Source of the DNA: Actinotignum schaalii
GTDB lineage: Bacteria > Actinomycetota > Actinomycetes > Actinomycetales > Actinomycetaceae
Direction: 5' to 3'
Assembly (NCBI GenBank): GCA_946222725.1
Contig: CAMIHT010000084.1
Location: forward strand, 1-7,141
Length of the DNA stretch: 7,141 nt
Shown here: one piece after another, positions 5,647-7,141 of the stretch
Numbering within the stretch: position 1 is the first letter of the stretch
Layout of the letters: every line of letters starts with the position of its first letter
The notes under the pieces: generated by a model
The model's database searches: none
Told to the model about the DNA's origin: nothing
The model's input: only the letters and a program-made list of their open reading frames with translations
Translations under genes and position numbers: made by a program

Positions 5647-6432
5647 ATGACCCGTCCTTGTCACGCCACTAGCGAACGCCACGCGGATACCCTCTCTCAG
5701 CCGCCACGTGGGGAAAAGAAAGACCGGGACTCTCGTGCCGCAGCAGGGCGGCCCCGGGCAGCGCACAATTTACCTTCGCTACCCGCATCCTTACTCCCGA
5801 AACCGGCTCTGCGCGGCTGGCAGCACGCCATTATTGCCCCACTCGCGCTGGCAAATATGATCGTGCAAATAGTTTTCGCGCCCACTGCCGCCCTCACCAT
5901 CGGAGTCATCGTATTCGGGCTGAGCGCCGTCGTGCTATTCGGGCACTCTGCGGTATATCACCTGGGTTCGTGGGGGCCGAAAGTGCACGCTATTTTGCGG
6001 CGCCTGGATCACTCGAATATTTTCTTGCTCATCGCCGGAACCTACACCCCGCTCTCCCTTGCCCTGCTACCGGGCGGCACCGCCGCGCTGGTACTGGCCA
6101 TTGTGTGGAGCGGGGCGCTCGGCGGGATTGCGCTTTCCAATTTCTGGCCGGCGGCACCGCGCTGGCTGTACGTTCCCCTCTATATTGCGCTCGGATGGGT
6201 GGCCATCTGGTTCCTCCCCGATATGTGGGAAGCCGGTGGCCCGGCTATCGTCTGGCTCATCATTGCCGGCGGGATCTGCTACACAGTAGGTGCGCTCGCC
6301 TACGCTTTCCGCTGGCCCAATCCCTGGCCGCGCACCTGGGGATTCCACGAATTCTTCCATTCCGGAACAGTGGCGGGTTACGCCTGCCACGCGGTGGCGG
6401 TCTGGCTTACCCTCTTTGCTGTCGTCTCATAA
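5647..6432 (+). CDS. trhA: Hemolysin III / TrhA family seven-helix membrane protein
   Basis: A 261-residue integral membrane protein of the hemolysin-III/AdipoR (PAQR) superfamily. E. coli TrhA has been linked to membrane-energetics and lipid homeostasis; a true haemolytic role is not generally supported. The core from about residue 53 has seven hydrophobic segments. The family's metal-site motifs are intact: SAVYH (101-105), LDHSNIF...GTYTPL (120-136) and HEFFH (234-238), so a metal-dependent hydrolase-like site is expected. A charged, polar cytoplasmic extension of about 50 residues precedes the first helix. ATG 5647 follows GGGGAG by four bases; an in-frame GTG at 5635 would add four residues and is an alternative. 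It is divergent from the prenyltransferase gene, as I recall for Rv1085c/Rv1086 in M. tuberculosis. Confidence 0.92.
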   Translation: MTRPCHATSERHADTLSQPPRGEKKDRDSRAAAGRPRAAHNLPSLPASLLPKPALRGWQHAIIAPLALANMIVQIVFAPTAALTIGVIVFGLSAVVLFGHSAVYHLGSWGPKVHAILRRLDHSNIFLLIAGTYTPLSLALLPGGTAALVLAIVWSGALGGIALSNFWPAAPRWLYVPLYIALGWVAIWFLPDMWEAGGPAIVWLIIAGGICYTVGALAYAFRWPNPWPRTWGFHEFFHSGTVAGYACHAVAVWLTLFAVVS

Positions 6433-6497
6433 ATCCGGGCAGCGCAGTGGGGCCGGCCGCCTCGGCACCATCGGCTAGCCAAGCCTGCCGCACGCTC

Positions 6498-6520
6498 CCC
6501 GCGGCCCGCAGGGGCGCGGG
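6498..6520 (+). terminator. GC-rich stem-loop after trhA, possible terminator
   Basis: CCCGCG (6498-6503) can pair with CGCGGG (6515-6520) across an 11-base loop. No T-tract follows, so it is not a classical intrinsic terminator, though U-poor hairpins are proposed to stop transcription in some actinobacteria. It lies between trhA and the candidate ppk2 promoter, which is where a terminator would be expected. GC-rich DNA produces such hairpins often by chance. Confidence 0.28.
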
Positions 6521-6539
6521 CGACGTCGTACCCCTCCTC

Positions 6540-6545
6540 TAGAAT
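6540..6545 (+). promoter_or_regulatory. Candidate -10 box of ppk2
   Basis: TAGAAT matches TATAAT at five of six positions and lies 43 bases before the ppk2 start, giving a predicted leader of about 37 bases. No recognisable -35 box is found 16-18 bases upstream, so an activator or a sigma factor with relaxed -35 needs would be required. Confidence 0.35.
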
Positions 6546-6578
6546 GGTGCGCAGCACCACACGAAACCTCTCAGGCAC

Positions 6579-6583
6579 AGGAG
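6579..6583 (+). promoter_or_regulatory. Shine-Dalgarno site of ppk2
   Basis: AGGAG sits five bases before ATG 6589. It fixes the start of the PPK2 gene. Confidence 0.7.
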
Positions 6584-6588
6584 CGAAA

Positions 6589-7141
6589 ATGAGCACAAAG
6601 AAAAACGCGGAGGCGCGAGACCGGGAAAGTAGCTGGACCACGGCACCCGGTATTGCGCTGCAAATCCGGGCTGGTTTTCAGATCGCCTCCGTTGCTACCG
6701 GATCCACACCTGGCTGGCACGGGGATAAAAAGGCCGGGAAAGCCACCATGCAGGAGCGCGGGAAGCTCCTTGCGGAGCTGCAAGAACGGCTCTATGCCGA
6801 AGCGCGTCAGGGCGGCGAGCGGCGAGTGCTGCTCATCGTGCAGGGGATGGATACAGCAGGTAAGGGCGGTATTTGCCGGCATGTGCTCGGGATGGTCGAT
6901 CCGCAGGGCGTGCATTTGCGGTCTTTCGGGGTACCCACCGCGGAGGAACTCTCCCACGATTTCCTGTGGCGGATTCGGCGTGCGTTACCACCGGCCGGGA
7001 TGATCGGGGTTTTTGATCGCTCGCATTATGAAGATGTGCTGGTCGGGAAGGTAGATGAGCTGGCCACTCCCGCGGAAATTGAGGAGCGGTACGAAAAAAT
7101 CAATGAGTTCGAACGTGAACTCGTGGATGCTGGATATACGC
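6589..7141 (+). CDS. ppk2: PPK2 family polyphosphate:nucleotide phosphotransferase (3' end cut)
   Basis: The first 184 residues of a PPK2-family kinase, which moves phosphate between inorganic polyphosphate and nucleoside mono- or diphosphates in the cytoplasm. The frame is open to the last base, so the gene continues beyond the window; full members have about 270-300 residues. The N-terminal segment TPGWHGDKKAGKATMQE (40-56) and helix LLAELQERLYAEAR (60-73) are typical. Walker A is GMDTAGKGG (86-94), followed by RHVLGMVDPQGV (97-108), the PTAEELSHDFLWRIRRALPP stretch (116-135), and the Walker B region GVFDRSHYEDVL (140-151). Both catalytic motifs are intact. Subclass (AMP- or ADP-preferring) cannot be decided because the C-terminal part is missing. 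It is separated from trhA by 156 bases and seems to have its own promoter. Confidence 0.95.
   Translation, partial: MSTKKNAEARDRESSWTTAPGIALQIRAGFQIASVATGSTPGWHGDKKAGKATMQERGKLLAELQERLYAEARQGGERRVLLIVQGMDTAGKGGICRHVLGMVDPQGVHLRSFGVPTAEELSHDFLWRIRRALPPAGMIGVFDRSHYEDVLVGKVDELATPAEIEERYEKINEFERELVDAGYT

Noticed and set aside
5369..5650. Possible small gene in the divergent gap before trhA
   Set aside because: No ribosome binding site at its start, an Arg/Pro/Thr-rich translation without recognisable features, and a run into the trhA start. A minus-strand frame over 5509-5766 fails for the same reasons.
6449..6479. GGCCGGCC and GGCTAGCC palindromes after trhA as binding sites
   Set aside because: Eight-base palindromes of this kind are expected by chance in GC-rich DNA, and they show no spacing or symmetry relative to the ppk2 start.

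Overview
The window reads as chromosomal core sequence from a high-GC actinobacterium. Codon use is strongly G/C-biased at third positions. The proteins resemble actinobacterial versions, for example the GHEGD and RASTPTDAAKR segments of XseA and the GMDTAGKGG Walker A of PPK2. The gene order also fits: xseA next to a divergent gene, and a cis-prenyltransferase divergent from a hemolysin-III-like gene as recalled for Mycobacterium tuberculosis Rv1086/Rv1085c. I lean towards the Actinomycetaceae, but the species cannot be fixed from sequence reading alone. I see no tRNA, rRNA, CRISPR, insertion sequence or prophage, and no compositional break.

Layout. Bases 1-11 hold the first codons of a leftward gene with a good ribosome binding site; ispH is only a guess from synteny. 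A divergent regulatory gap of about 195 bp follows. Next comes a rightward set: rmuC (206-1471), xseA (1505-2758), xseB (2748-3518) and a PfkB-fold protein (3515-4519). The last three overlap by 11 and 4 bases and are almost certainly co-transcribed. After a 60-bp convergent gap, a leftward cis-prenyltransferase gene (4580-5341) is followed by a 305-bp divergent region, then rightward trhA/hemolysin III (5647-6432). A 156-bp gap with a GC hairpin precedes a rightward PPK2-family polyphosphate kinase gene (6589 to the window end, truncated).

How the genes fit together. rmuC, xseA and xseB form a DNA-processing group: a membrane-anchored RmuC plus both subunits of exodeoxyribonuclease VII. The fourth gene looks like a sugar kinase that has lost the motif residues needed for catalysis (GAGD has become GARS, and the N of the GGxxxN sugar loop has become K). 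It may be a pseudoenzyme kept inside this operon. XseB carries a Pro/Ala-rich tail of about 150 residues, roughly twice the size of its normal domain. The second half covers isoprenoid lipid-carrier synthesis, a seven-helix membrane protein and polyphosphate metabolism.

The two least ordinary features are the degenerate PfkB-fold protein and the oversized XseB, which are adjacent and translationally coupled. I do not see a clear new defence or mobile system.
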